From positions 496,001 through 560,000 of the forward strand of contig JAANDG010000020.1 of assembly GCA_036852015.1 (NCBI GenBank): a stretch of DNA of 64,000 nucleotides, read 5' to 3'. Position 1 is the stretch's first letter, and each line of letters begins with the position of its first letter. The position numbers were made by a program, and so were the translations under genes. The notes under the pieces are model-generated. The model saw only the letters and a program-made list of their open reading frames with translations, had not been told where the DNA came from and did no database searches. Positions 1 to 11,333 of this stretch are shown in pieces. The stretch comes from Pelodera strongyloides. Taxonomy: Eukaryota > Nematoda > Chromadorea > Rhabditida > Rhabditidae.

Positions 1-145
1 CCGTCTGCATGTGGATGATCAACTCATTACGATTGAGGTTTTATTTTGCTTCTTATTTTTTCTTAGGTTAGTACCTGGAATTAACGGGTAAGTTGCTAGC
101 GGTTAGAAGCATTATGATACTGGCGCACAAACCAAGAATTTCTCC

Positions 146-258
146 AGGGCTCCTTCGAGATGGGCGGAAAAAGGTGTCTGCGTCTCTCACTTTGCATACT
201 ATATACACGGAAAAGTAGCATGTTATTCCGTTTTTCCGCCCACCTCGAACACGACGCC
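146..258. repeat. Foldback element in a par-3 intron
   Basis: Arms around TTCGAGATGGGCGGAAAAA (near 155-173) and its near-complement TTTTTCCGCCCACCTCGAA (near 231-249). Stretch 1-446 holds this and no exon I could place in the PDZ3 frame. Confidence 0.55.
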
Positions 259-446
259 AGATTTGCAGCAGCCAAGTTTTTGCTTGCGCGTTTTCACAAC
301 CCTGTGGAACATGGTGTTATTGTTACGCTAAAAATGAAAAGAAACTGGGACAAACGGGATTCCTGGGTTCTTATGCTAAGTCTGTGTGTGATGACTGTAT
401 GTCTGAATATTAATATAATAATTAATATAATAAATCTTTAATTCAG

Positions 447-3400
447 GGTATCGATCTGCGACAGTTTGTCCGCAACGCGGAAGCAAGTGAAGCGGTCACA
501 GCAAAACTCAAGGAGATTGGACCAAGTGCAAAGGTTGTTAGGTGAGTGGGTTTTCCTGATTTATCCTTTTTTGGGCGGATTGTTTTGTTGCTGGTGTCGC
601 TGGTTGAGAGTGAATGGACCGTGTATTTACTGAATGTGCACGCGATTTATTGCCTGACTTTGTCTTTTACTTTACATTCAAAGCTCTCTTGTGGGAAATG
701 TGTTCGGGAGCTGTGTGCTTTTACTAGTGTCGTAATTACCTACATTGGAGTAACTCTTTGTATGATCACAAAGAGTTTGATGTTTTTCAGACTGCGCGTG
801 GCTCGGCAAATCCCCTCGCACAGTTCCCATGTGTCGAATAGTTCACGAATAACGGTGGACGGTCCCGATTCTTCTATAATGCTGGGAGGGGGAGGATCTG
901 CCATGAGTACGGTAACCACCCCGTTGTCGAGGGCGTCCAGGCCGTCGCCAGGAGCCAGTAGTAATAGACATAGTGTGGTGCGTTACTTGAGTTGCCTGAC
1001 TTTGACTGTATAGGTCTACTTTCTACAAGAATGGTTATGTGCTTACGTAAGCATCTATTCTTATAAGTTGTTCTAAACCCGAGATCAAACCCAACGCTAA
1101 TTTTTCCTCCTCTAAGACTCATTTAGAGAAGCTATCTGATGTGTATTCAGTATTCAGTTACACTCTACACTATGCTCGCAAGAAATAACTATCAGGCATA
1201 AAAGGTTCAAATGATATATTCTACAAAAGTGCAATGCTAATTTATGAGTTGTCTTTGGTTTCAGGACTCATCACTGTTGTTTGCACTCGATCATGAGAGG
1301 CGCGCGTCGAATGCCAGTGTATCCACACGAAAGAGTGATCAGGTAAGGGTTACGGTATTATCGTGTACGTATCATCCTTCGTGTAATGCTACTTATTGTG
1401 GGTTCTTTGCTCTGATGGAAACGCTAAGCACGTCGGTAACAATAAACAGTTAGCTTCAGTTCAGCACTGACGGTGACACCCTTTTATTGTAAATGTTGTT
1501 TAATTGTAGAATCTAAGACTTCTATTTTGATCACCCATAGACCATATTCACCACTCCGGTTCCCTCGGGGAAATATTCACTGGGGACAGAAAATATCACT
1601 CTAATGTGAGACACGCAGAGAAAAAGACGGGAAATTCCCCACGGGGAATGGAGTGGTGAATATGGCCTCTGGTGTAGTGATGATGTTGCAGGGTGAGGAA
1701 GACCTATCCCCGGACCCCGACGCCTTTGACCGGGAAGCTCCCGCCCGCAAATCGATGAGTGAGAAGCGGGGAATGGGAGCAGCCATCGATCCATCCAGCA
1801 TGCTCACCTATCAGAAGATCAAACACCAGAGACAGACCAGTGGTGAGGGTTTAGAGTAAAGTTGTTCCTCGTCCGCAGCCGCAAGCAACGGGGCGGGGCA
1901 CTGTCTTTCTATGTTCGGCTTTTTTCCAGCATTTGCTTGCCACTATTTATGTAGTTACTTAGGTAACTTTGGTTGGGATCATTAAATAGATCAGAGGCCG
2001 TATTCACCAACACACAGGGAGCCCTCCCTATGCTCACGAGCGCTCTGAATCTCTTCTGTTCCCGCACTCTTTAGCTCCCTGGGGAGGCCAGGGAGGGCTC
2101 CCTGCGTGTTGGTGTATATGGCCTCAGTTAGGTGACTTTGGTTGTGATTGTTAAATAGATCATTGTATGTCATAGTAAGTGTGGTGAGAAATGTCGAAGT
2201 AGTTAGTAGATAGAGGTAGTGGTTATCGATTTTGTTTAATTTCCACAGAATCTGCATTCTCTGTGTTTATATTATTATGTATGCATGTGCCGTGCAAACC
2301 ACCAAATTTGAGCCACCCTTACGTTTTGTGTATTTCTGACCTCTTGGAGTAGGAATGGTACGAATATTTAGTTTTTTTTTCGTTGCTCGGTTGCTCCCTT
2401 TGTCTTTTTCGCTTTCCGATGCCTTGTTCTTGTTTCGCTTATTTTGCTCTCTTGCCAGCACCGTCTGCCACCGTGTCCCGCTCGTTTCATGGCAGATCCG
2501 CCTCCCAACGGGCCCAGGCTCGCGCCCGTTCCCTGAGTGTTCATCCCCGGGACCCGCCCAGAGACTCCCGAAGGTCTGATGATGTCACATCGGATTCAGG
2601 GCACGCCCCTTCGGAAGACTCACCCCAACATCGTCTGTCGTCGGCAGAGGGTAAATTAGTTCTCTTATATGTTTAAGCCCCGCCCACTTATGTTTAGCCC
2701 TCCCACTTATGCTATAATTGCTATGAAAATTATGTAAAACTGCTTATTTGTACTGTCGCTTTTTCGATGTTGTAGTTGGGATTGCTCTTCTCTTGCATGA
2801 CATATATGTTCTGTGATTTTAGAAAATAATGTTTTTTTATGCGAAAATATATTTCAGCTTCTCCAAAGCGCCGTTCGAAGAGCGTGGACACAAAAAGGGA
2901 TAGCAGGTGAGATTTTCGGACGCGAACTTTTTGTAAAATGGTTTGACTCAAGTTAGTTTGTTTAAAGAGAAATACCAGCCGGTTTTTGAAACACATCGAG
3001 TACACCAGCATTCGTATGCAGATTATGCAAATGAATATAAAAGAATAAAAAGATTCGAGCAATTTTGCATAAACACGTAAGAATTCAGATGTCCACGATG
3101 CGTTTCAAAAACCGGCCGGTATTTGTTTATCGAACTCCGCGTAGTGAGTTTGAAGCGAGCGAACAAGTCCCTGTGTTTCTTTGCATCAGAGTAATCAGTT
3201 AATCAGTAATCAAAATTAACTTATTTATTTAGTGGTTCTCTGGTCCATGAAGCGGTTGCTGTTGATTCCGGTAGAACAGGCTTCAGCCATCCTTCATTCA
3301 AACATGCCGTTGGAGGTGAGAGATTTAGATGTTATCGGTTTTCTGTTTTCTCAAACGCGCTGTGGTACGTACTTTATCCAATCCAGACAACTGTGAAATA

Positions 3401-6400
3401 ACTTGGTTTGGCAGGCAATGGACTGTAGTTGTAGTTGTACTCGAACTCGGTCTACTAACATTGTGATTATCTACTAAGTTGATTAGTTGACTATGAGTTT
3501 GCAGAAGCACGAAATCTCGGTAACTAAGAAAACAAACAAAAATCAATTGATCTGATATCAAATTACTACTTTTACTTACGATCCTGTTTGTAGATGGTGA
3601 AACCAGACTGGGTAGCGGGGCAGCAGAGGTTGGAGGTGGACTAATGAGGAGTGATGCCGCACAACACAGAGACTCAGACAAGAGGAACAGGAGAAAGAGT
3701 ATGGGAAGGTGGGATTGTTTAGCCGTCCTTTTTCACTGTTACGCAGCACCAAATTCGGGGTGGTAATTGTGAAGGTTCTCAAATTCGGTGGTATTCTGAA
3801 TGAGCGCGGCAGAACCGCTTATTTATTAGATTACGGCAACGAATATGGCGCTGATTCAAGCAGAATATGTTTCAGGTGTATATTTGCACTCTCCATGAAT
3901 AAAGTTGGAAAGATAGTAGTACTTACTCATAATATGTTTCAGTCAGGTGAAGAGCTGGCTTGGTTTGGGATCACGTTCGAGGGATGCTTCCCCAGATAGA
4001 GGATTCGAAGAGGCGAAGAGAAAAGAGGAATCGGAGAGAATGAGGTAAGTGATTGACGACGAAAAGAAAGAAAGGAAAGGAAAGGGTTCTCTTTGAGAAG
4101 AGGGAAATTGGGAGATGGAGAACCTTAAAGCGGTATGACACGCGGTTTGTGAAAATGTTGTCCCCACCTGGCAGAGGCTGGGCAAAAACATTTGCATATA
4201 ACACATGTGAATGCAATTGTGCAGCATACGCTGTAAACACACGTACCATTCCGGATTTTGCACCACTTTGAAATGAGAGAAACTGAGAAACGAAAACAGA
4301 GGAGCAACGTTATTACAATTTCAGAATCCAAGAGTCGTACGATCGTCTACGCGCCAAGGAGGCTTCCAAATATGGCACTCCTCCGATGAACTTGCGGAGA
4401 GACCGTGCGAGGGTCTACTCGGAGTACGACCCCAGCTACCTGCAGGTAACACCTTTAAATTTGAACTTCATACTTTGTATTCATTATTTGAGTGACAACG
4501 ACAACGGAAATAGGTAGATTCTTTGTCTGGTTATCGTGAATCGGTTAACATTAACACTGAGATTCTTAATAATTTTGTTTTCTTTTCCCACCAACTACCT
4601 CGTTTCTTGCTTACATTTTTCTTCTCGCATCAACCTGGTAAACTGACTTTTGAGTGTGATTTATTTGTTTTCGTTAACACATAATGTTTAGCTCTTTGGA
4701 TTTCCTTTTCTTTTAGCCCCTTTCTTCGTAGTGTTCTAGTGCACGAATTTCTAGGTGTTTTGGTGTGGTTCGAACATTTACATATGCTAACGTTAATCTT
4801 TTGTTCTTCTTTGATTTTAACCGCATTTGATTTCTTTTAATTTCGTGCATTATGTTGTATCGTGGTGGAGTTGGTGATTTGTTTGGAGAGTGAAGCTTGA
4901 TTTTACTTTACATTTGGTGACTGCTGATGCTGAGTATCTAACTTTTGGATGGATTTTTATCTCCTGCCTAACACGTTGAATTCCTGCAAAACGGGTTTCC
5001 AGCTTTACTTTTAATCTATAAGCAATCTGCGGAGACAACTAATAGCCCCTAACGCCTATTAGCTGTAAAGCCCTACAAGATATTACCTAACAGTTACCGT
5101 AGCGTAACAATGGTCTTTTCTCTCGTTTCTCTCTGCTCTCTTCTCGGACTGTGTGTTGTGCTCGTTCAGCGGCCATTCATCTCATCATTCGACGGTCAAA
5201 CAACGCCCACTGATGGTTTCATAATCGACAATTCCCGATTCTACCGTAGTCTTGGCCCCAGGTAACCACTAACTACAGTAATCATCCCGGGCAGACATTC
5301 GCTACAGTACTCTTCCTTCCCCTGTCTACTGTCTTACTTTCCCCTTGTGCTTTGTTCTTGTGTGAGAATTAGTTGGATGTTGGATGTTTTATTTGGTTAA
5401 AGCGAAATACCGGCCGGTTTTTTCGCTTTAAGGAATGTCGTATACCTGTGCCCGCACTGTTTTCCTTTATGGGATGTTTTTGCGCCGAAAGATTTCCTTT
5501 GTTGTATTTATTTCTAACAAGTCAATGTGTTGTTATTTACTAACTAACCGTGCATGTTGTGGGAACCCTTGTTTGTTTTTTTTGTTTTTCCTCTACCTTT
5601 GTTGCTCATCAAGTACGTGGGGGTTCTTAACAGATTTACAAGGGTAAATTCGAATTTATGAAAGTAGAAATACTCAGCTATACGACGCTTGTGGTTGCTG
5701 ATTTAGGCTCACCATCACCGCTCATAAAAGAATCAATATGCGGGATTTTTTTCAGGATTTGCTAGCTGGTTAAACGAATGCAACACTTTCGTGAGCCTGA
5801 CTTTATAAGAGAACTGAGTCTCTTTCTTGGTTTTATATGATAACTTTTGTTTGCTACAGAAGTGCGGAGTCGACGCGAATGGCTACGGCGGCAGTGGCGG
5901 CGGCGTCGCGCAGTCGTCAACCTTTGACGACTTCGGCCTCCTCGACCGCTATGAGCAGCACCGATGGGCAGGACAGGGCCCGCCCCCGGGCCCCCACCAC
6001 GCCCAGCCGTATCCCCACCACAGAGGAGGCGGAGCCGGACACGCCCACCCACCGTCCTACTACGCAGTCACAAGGTTAGTGAGCATTGAAGTATTTTTTT
6101 TAGCTTTTTTTATTGTAAAGAATTCATCTATCATCCTGTGACGCTTTAGTATGCAGATTTGATACTAAACTTATTTTCACTTTTCACGGCAACTTTTGAA
6201 GTCTGTATGGATTTATTTATCTTACAAGTAAGTATAATTATGTGTACGTTTTCCGTTCTTCATGCGCTACGAAGGCACTTAACTGTCTCATCTAATAACA
6301 TGTGAATTCGGTAGGTAAATTACATAGCGTTTCAGTTCCCAGTCCTACCACGCTGGAATGGGAGCCCCGTGGGCGGGCAACAGAGGTTCGGCCGCCTACA

Positions 6401-9400
6401 TTCCCGGTGCCGCCCCCACAGCACACTTCATCTCCCGGCCACACCCACCTCCACCGCCAAGACCCGCACCCTCATACTACGATGCCTTCAACGCATGGTT
6501 CGCCTACTCAGGAGGAGGGGCGGTCGGCGCGCGACCAGCTGTCAAGGTATCTTGTTGTTAGTAAGCTTAGCGTTTCATATTCACGTGAAAGTGAAATCCC
6601 CGATATGACCCCGATTTTGAGAGGGGGCCATATCGGGGTTTTGCAAAAAAAAACTGTATATCGCCTATCGCCCCGATATGACCCCGGTCAAATCCCGATA
6701 TGGCTCCGATCACAAATAATCCGGTCCATATCGGGAACAAGGCCCGATATGGCCACGATCCTTTCAAAAAATCCCGATATGGCGCCGATTATTTATCTAA
6801 AAACCCCGATATGGCCCCGATTTTTCGAGGGACTTGATCGGGCGGCCATATCGGGGTTCTGGTTTCCCATGATTGTTTAATGGTGTATGTAATCGTTTGC
6901 CCTAATTTTATTCCCAGTTCCTTACTCTGAATTAGATATAATGATTTAATACCTAGCACCTTTCGCCTATTTCCAGGCCGCATTCGTTGGGCGGGACTCC
7001 TCTCCTTCTCAATCCCACTCCGGTCGTTATGCGGAGGGGCAGATCCATAGTGCCGACGCCAGAACTTACGCTAACTGGCCACGCCCACTCAACAATGGTC
7101 ACGCCCACAACCAGCAGTCGGCAATCTCGGCATACACAACACCGCCCAGGACCACAGGTAAACCTTTGTTTCTTTTCAATAGTGCCGACGGCAGAACTTG
7201 CGCTAACTGGCCACGCCCATCAGAAACTTACGCTAACTGGCCACGCCCATCAGAAACTTACGCTAACTGGCCACGCCCATCAGAAACTTACGCTAACTGG
7301 CCACGCCCATCAGAAACTTACGCTAACTGGCCACGCCCATCAGAAACTTACGCTAACTGGCCACGCCCATCAGAAACTTACGCTAACTGGCCACGCCCAT
7401 TAGAAAGACAGTTGTTTTGTTACTTGGTCATTCTTCACTTGCACAGTTAGTTGAAGATTATGGAGCTCAGTTTCTTTAATTGGCATTAATAGACTCGTAT
7501 GATGTTCTTTGGTATGCACGATCGTTGGGCGTATGCTCGCAGCTGTTCATTCGATTTTCTCCGAGTGCATTGTCATTGCTTTATTTCAGCCGAGCCAGCC
7601 AACCTCTACTCTCCGGTCTCCCCTCCCTACGCAGTCATCGAGGGCGGGCACCACGACCACACATCTGCCACCAACCAGCACTTTGATTCCCATCACCACG
7701 CCCACCAAAACCACATCGATAGGCGGTCCCCCTCAGCGCCTGGCCCCGCCCACCACTATAACAAGTACAGTAGGAAGCAGCCAGGCCCGCCCGCGGCAGC
7801 CACAACAAAGCCACCCTCACCACATTCCTATTTTTCCCACTTCTAGGTGAGTTTCGGAGTTTTGGATTTGCGAATCGAAAGATATTCTGCGATATTTAGG
7901 ATTACTTAGGTTTAGGAGTACTTTAGTCTTTCCATTTAACATAACATAACATTTATTACGAACATAAAATGTCGCACAAGTTTTGTCAAGACAATACCAC
8001 ATTGATAACTATGAAACGTGAAAATGCAAATCTGATTAAAATAAAAGCACCAAATAAAAAACGTGAGGATTTACATGAATAGGCGAGGGTTACTCTCAAT
8101 CATAAGTGAAGTTCTATGGGCAAAACAGTGTCTGCGAACATTCATAGTGACCCATTTATTTGGGTTAAGACCACTTCTGATTCATATTATTGCAACCAAC
8201 TTTCCAGAGTGTTCTTCGCTCCGGCGGGTGTAAAATCCTCAGATCGTCTGAGCCTTCGAGCCAAGAAAAAGTACCGTCGCGGGGTCCGATCTGCGTGTCT
8301 GGAGGAAGAGTTTAGAGAGCGAGACTTACGAGGTTGGTTGGGTTCTTAGTTCTTTGTTACTTCAGAACTTGTTATAACGTAAGATGTAATTATTATACAC
8401 TAACTTTAAGAGCGGACTGTATATCAGAGTAAAATGAACTTATTCAAGATTTGCGATGATATCCTTGCTAGTTTATGTTGATTGGCCGAATTCGTATTGG
8501 AACTTATGTATTATGGAAATAATGGGAATGAGTACTTGTCAGCGGGGCGGGGTGTTCTGTTCGAAGACTGTTTACTTTATTTTCCATATTTAGGAATATC
8601 CCCAGGCACTTCTTCTCCTTCTTACTATCCGATACCGGTGGAGAGGGTAGAAGATCCACGAACACGTCAGCTGCAGTCTCCGTCAAGGCAGCGAGGAACA
8701 TCTTTATTAGGTGAGATTAGATTACGGTACTCAGCGACTCGTACATCACTCTTTAGTATACGGTAACTCACTGGACAACTCATTAATTTATAAGAAAGAA
8801 CACAGTGAGAGTGTAAGCAGTAATGTGTATGTGCGGATATGTAAGTAGCTGAGCAAGAAAGCGTGGGTCCAAAAAAATTGGTTCCGATGCAACGGGCATC
8901 CCTTCTTCAGAAGACCAGGAGCAGATCAGACCAGAATTTATACTTTAAGTCACTATCGATTAATTAATTATTTCAGCGCCTTCTGTGTCTGCTGCACGTA
9001 CACCATCATACCGTACTGCAGCACAAAGTTCCCCACCGAGCGCTGCTCCATCACAGCCTGCTCAACACGGCCATTATCACACTCCTTTCACCCCACATGG
9101 CCCTGCTCCTGCTCAACCATACTTCTCCAGACAGTCTACCAATTATCAGAGTCACCCGGGACTGGGACTACAAACTACAACAAAGGTAAGATTTTCGATG
9201 TATTTCCAATTTTTTTGTATCTAAAACTACAGTATTGGGTTTCTTTGGCGTTGTAGTAAATTGTTATGTGGAACTTGAATGGTGCATGATTTGGTTGTAG
9301 CTTAAAAGTGTATAAGATGGTTCCTGTTCCTGACACTTGTTAGTATTGGTAATAATTGTTTTTCCAGGAATCTCACCCAAGAAATGAAGCGTGTGTGGAC

Positions 9401-9556
9401 CATTTGGAACCCTTTACATCGGTCCTTTCTAAATGGGAAAACCGAGCGAGATCGGGGGCGGAAACTTTGCCGGCCCGCCCACGCGGTTCCCGACTCCGCC
9501 CACAGTTAGATAGTCGTATGTTTGATCATCCTGAAGCACGGACCACAGATTGTTAG
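447..9556 (+). CDS. par-3: PAR-3 / Bazooka polarity scaffold, 3' part (all-exon isoform)
   Basis: PAR-3 is the cortical scaffold that binds PAR-6 and aPKC to set cell polarity. The 5' end (oligomerisation domain, PDZ1-2, most of PDZ3) lies left of the window. Exons, all with matching phases: 447-541, 791-911, 1265-1342, 1692-1842, 2459-2650, 2858-2906, 3233-3315, 3594-3708, 3943-4044, 4325-4445, 5170-5261, 5860-6074, 6336-6546, 6977-7157, 7590-7846, 8208-8332, 8594-8710, 8977-9185, 9368-9556; 2703 nt, TAG at 9554. Exons 1-2 give the end of PDZ3 (VVRLRVARQ). Exon 1692-1842 holds the CR3 aPKC target motif ARKSMSEKR, followed by KRRSKSVD in exon 2858-2906, in the order seen in human PARD3 (QSMSEKR, then RKSKSMD). 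The rest is charged, then Pro/Ser/Thr-rich. The donor of exon 791-911 is the least certain boundary. Family assignment is strong; the far C-terminal model is open (see the alternative frame entry). Confidence 0.85.
1541..1673. repeat. Foldback MITE with GAGGCCATATTCACCACTCC ends
   Basis: The left arm (ACCATATTCACCACTCCGG) and right arm (GGAGTGGTGAATATGGCCTC) are complementary. A half copy lies at 12812-12845 inside pescadillo. The right end lies about 17 nt before the acceptor of par-3 exon 1692-1842. Confidence 0.7.
1995..2127. repeat. Foldback MITE with GGCCGTATTCACCAACACAC ends
   Basis: Long complementary arms: GGCCGTATTCACCAACACAC on the left and GTGTTGGTGTATATGGCC on the right, with a second complementary pair inside (GGGAGCCCTCCCT and AGGGAGGGCTCCC). 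A second copy lies at 27762-27932. Confidence 0.75.
2961..3129. repeat. TTAAAGCGAAATACCGGCCGG-type MITE, copy 1
   Basis: Left end TTTAAAGAGAAATACCAGCC, then GGTTTTTGAAACACATCGAG; right end GATGCGTTTCAAAAACCGG then CCGGTATTTG. The core contains TATGCAAATGA. It lies in the par-3 intron before exon 3233. Confidence 0.75.
5170..5261 (+). other. par-3: Predicted frame-switching cassette exon of par-3 (92 nt)
   Basis: Preceded by CGTTCAG and followed by GTAACC. It reads RPFISSFDGQTTPTD... in phase 0 and ends in phase 2. As 92 is not a multiple of three, inclusion or skipping selects which of two open frames is read in the next four exons. Confidence 0.5.
5397..5432. repeat. TTAAAGCGAAAT MITE remnant, two ends fused
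   Basis: TTAAAGCGAAATACCGGCCG is followed almost at once by TTTTTTCGCTTTAA. This is a copy with nearly all of the interior deleted. Confidence 0.65.
5860..7846 (+). CDS. par-3: par-3 alternative-frame C terminus (exons 5860-6074, 6336-6546, 6977-7157, 7590-7846)
   Basis: The same four exons are fully open in a second frame with matching phases at every junction. If exon 4325-4445 (ends in phase 0 after PSYLQ) is spliced directly to 5860, skipping the 92-nt exon 5170-5261, translation begins KCGVDANGYGG and stays open to TAG at 7844-7846, adding 287 residues rich in Gly, His, Pro and Tyr and ending HSYFSHF. With the 92-nt exon included the frame is instead SAESTRMATAAV..., rich in Thr, Pro and Arg, and continues into exons 8208-9556. 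The stop of this frame lies directly before a consensus donor (TAG then GTGAGT). Seen in the sequence: both frames and all phases. Inferred: that both are used. One frame could be a by-product of GC-rich composition, which lowers stop frequency. Confidence 0.5.
6590..6866. repeat. CCCGATATGGCCCCGAT minisatellite / foldback in par-3 intron
   Basis: About ten degenerate copies of a CCCGATATGRCCCCGAT unit in both orientations, with inverted outer ends (CCCCGATATGACCCCGAT and GGCGGCCATATCGGGGTT). Confidence 0.7.
7179..7404 (+). repeat. 30-bp tandem array, an amplified piece of par-3 exon 6977-7157
   Basis: Begins with ATAGTGCCGACGGCAGAACT, a near copy of exon sequence at about 7048-7067. Then come seven units, 30 bases each, of CGCTAACTGGCCACGCCCAT plus CAGAAACTTA, starting at 7201, 7231, 7261, 7291, 7321, 7351 and 7381. 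Two frames are open through the array. Confidence 0.85.
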
Positions 9557-10629
9557 ACTTGGCTGCGGACTCGTTTGTGGGTTCTTAGTTTGTAGCTTGT
9601 AGTTATGGTGTTTCTTGAACTTGGTTCTCTTATGTATTTGCTCACTGTACTCACACTGACGATTGTAAACACTTGAACATTTCATTGCCATTTTTGCATG
9701 ACTCTGTGAAGCTTTCATTATGAGTTCTGATGAAATGAACTTGACATTTATTATTTGTGATCCTATGCTACCCTTTACCTAACGGTTTAAATATAACTAT
9801 TCTTTCTTTTGTGCACCATCATTATTATACTGTATCCCCTTCCATGACCATGTGATTATGTGTTAGAACCTAGTTTAGCGAGAGTTTGTGAATATATTTT
9901 TTTTTAAATTTACATATCGGCAAGGTTCAATTTTAGTGCCTTGGTTAGACTTACAGTTGTATTGATCATTGCTACCTACCCTGCCTACCCAGCAGTAATT
10001 TGCAACGTTTTTTATAGTCGAGTTTTACCTTACTGAAATTTTTAGTAGTTAATGTTGTGTTGATGAGACTTGTTTGTTTGTTTTAGATTTGTTGTTTATG
10101 CCATCTTCTCTTATTTTGTGAGTCAGGTTGTGAAAAGACATTAATGCACTAAAGCACTTACCGTTTAATGTATTCACATATCAATGTTTCTCTATGTGAC
10201 CACTATATTGTACCCTTTCTGTGATTGTTTGAGTTTCAATTTTAAAGTTCTTCGTTTTTTTGGAGCACATGATCTAGTTACTAGGTAAATGGTGTTGTAT
10301 AGGCAAGGTTTATCTTTATGTTACACTGACTAGTTTACGCTCTTTCAAACTGTTTTGATGACTAACTTAACTGTACTTACTAGCCTATCCTATGTAACAT
10401 GTAGTACTTCGGGAACTCGTGTGACTTGCTAGGATTTTTATGATTTGAAGTTAAAATAGGATTGATTATATATTCTCGTTGACTAACTGTGTACCCTTAC
10501 TCCCGTCGAAATGGAGTAGTCTAAATTTCTAGAGCCAAACGAAAGTTATTGTGAATTGTCTTTGAATGTACTGTATTTAGCTATAAAATGTGCGATTTAT
10601 ATGTTTTATTGTTACCAACGTTAGTAGGA

Positions 10630-10672
10630 AACGAAACTCAAGGTTTACGCCGCGTAAACCTTGAGTTTCGTT
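10630..10672. repeat. Perfect 21-bp palindrome with 1-nt centre
   Basis: AACGAAACTCAAGGTTTACG plus C at 10630-10650, then one base, then the exact reverse complement at 10652-10672. Confidence 0.85.
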
Positions 10673-10802
10673 AATGGTGTTTCCCGCAAAAGAATTTGAT
10701 ACGCGCGGAAAAAAAAGTTGTCTCTGCCTCCTCCCCCAAACGTTGCCGAAAAGGTGGTGCGAGAATCGCTGTACGTGCAAAAAGCAAAATAAAACGAAAG
10801 GT

Positions 10803-10934
10803 GTCCAACCTCGGTGTTTTGAGCTGCAAAACACTGTGGCCAAACGAACGGTCAATGTCGTGTTTTGCAGCTCAAAACACCGAGGTTGGACATTGACCGT
10901 TTTGCCACAGTATTTTGCAGCTCAAAACACCGAG
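10803..10934. repeat. Interleaved inverted repeats (X-Y-X'-Y'-X')
   Basis: X (10803-10833) is perfectly complementary to 10861-10891. Y (about 10832-10857) is complementary to about 10888-10910. A third partial X' (TTTTGCAGCTCAAAACACCG) follows at about 10913-10934. Confidence 0.8.
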
Positions 10935-11333
10935 TGATCGCAAAGCGACGTAAAAAGTCTTTGGTTCTCTGTAACAAAAATCACATGTATTAATGAAAAA
11001 CAAGACACACCAATAATGAGTAGTTTGTATCTCCCACACAAAACATTACTTCTGAATCCATTTATACTAATCAACAACGGAGCAACAATCGTAGACATAA
11101 TGCATAACAAAAAATCAACAAAGAAAAACTAACAGTGAAGGATAATAGCCTCTACGAAATCTTGCAAAAAAAATCAAAACTGACCACAAATGTAAATATA
11201 CCGCAAGTTTGAGTATAACGGCCAGTAGAAAGCGAAGCGCCAAACGCCATAAGCAATGGCTCAATAAACCGTGGACGACAATAACAATGATAGTAAGTAA
11301 GGCGTAAGAAATGCAAGTTGCTAATTCTTTGCA

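Larger units (their letters stand above)
9557..11333. other. Intergenic spacer between convergent par-3 and pescadillo
   Basis: AT-rich with no supportable gene. It holds a 21-bp perfect palindrome and an interleaved inverted repeat (both listed separately), and presumably both 3' UTRs. Confidence 0.6.

Noticed and set aside
67..87. A possible 21-nt exon (TTCTTAG before, GTAAGT after)
   Set aside because: It cannot be joined in phase to exon 447-541 in the PDZ3 frame.
10577..10937. ORFs near the par-3/pescadillo junction
   Set aside because: They are produced by the interleaved inverted repeats.
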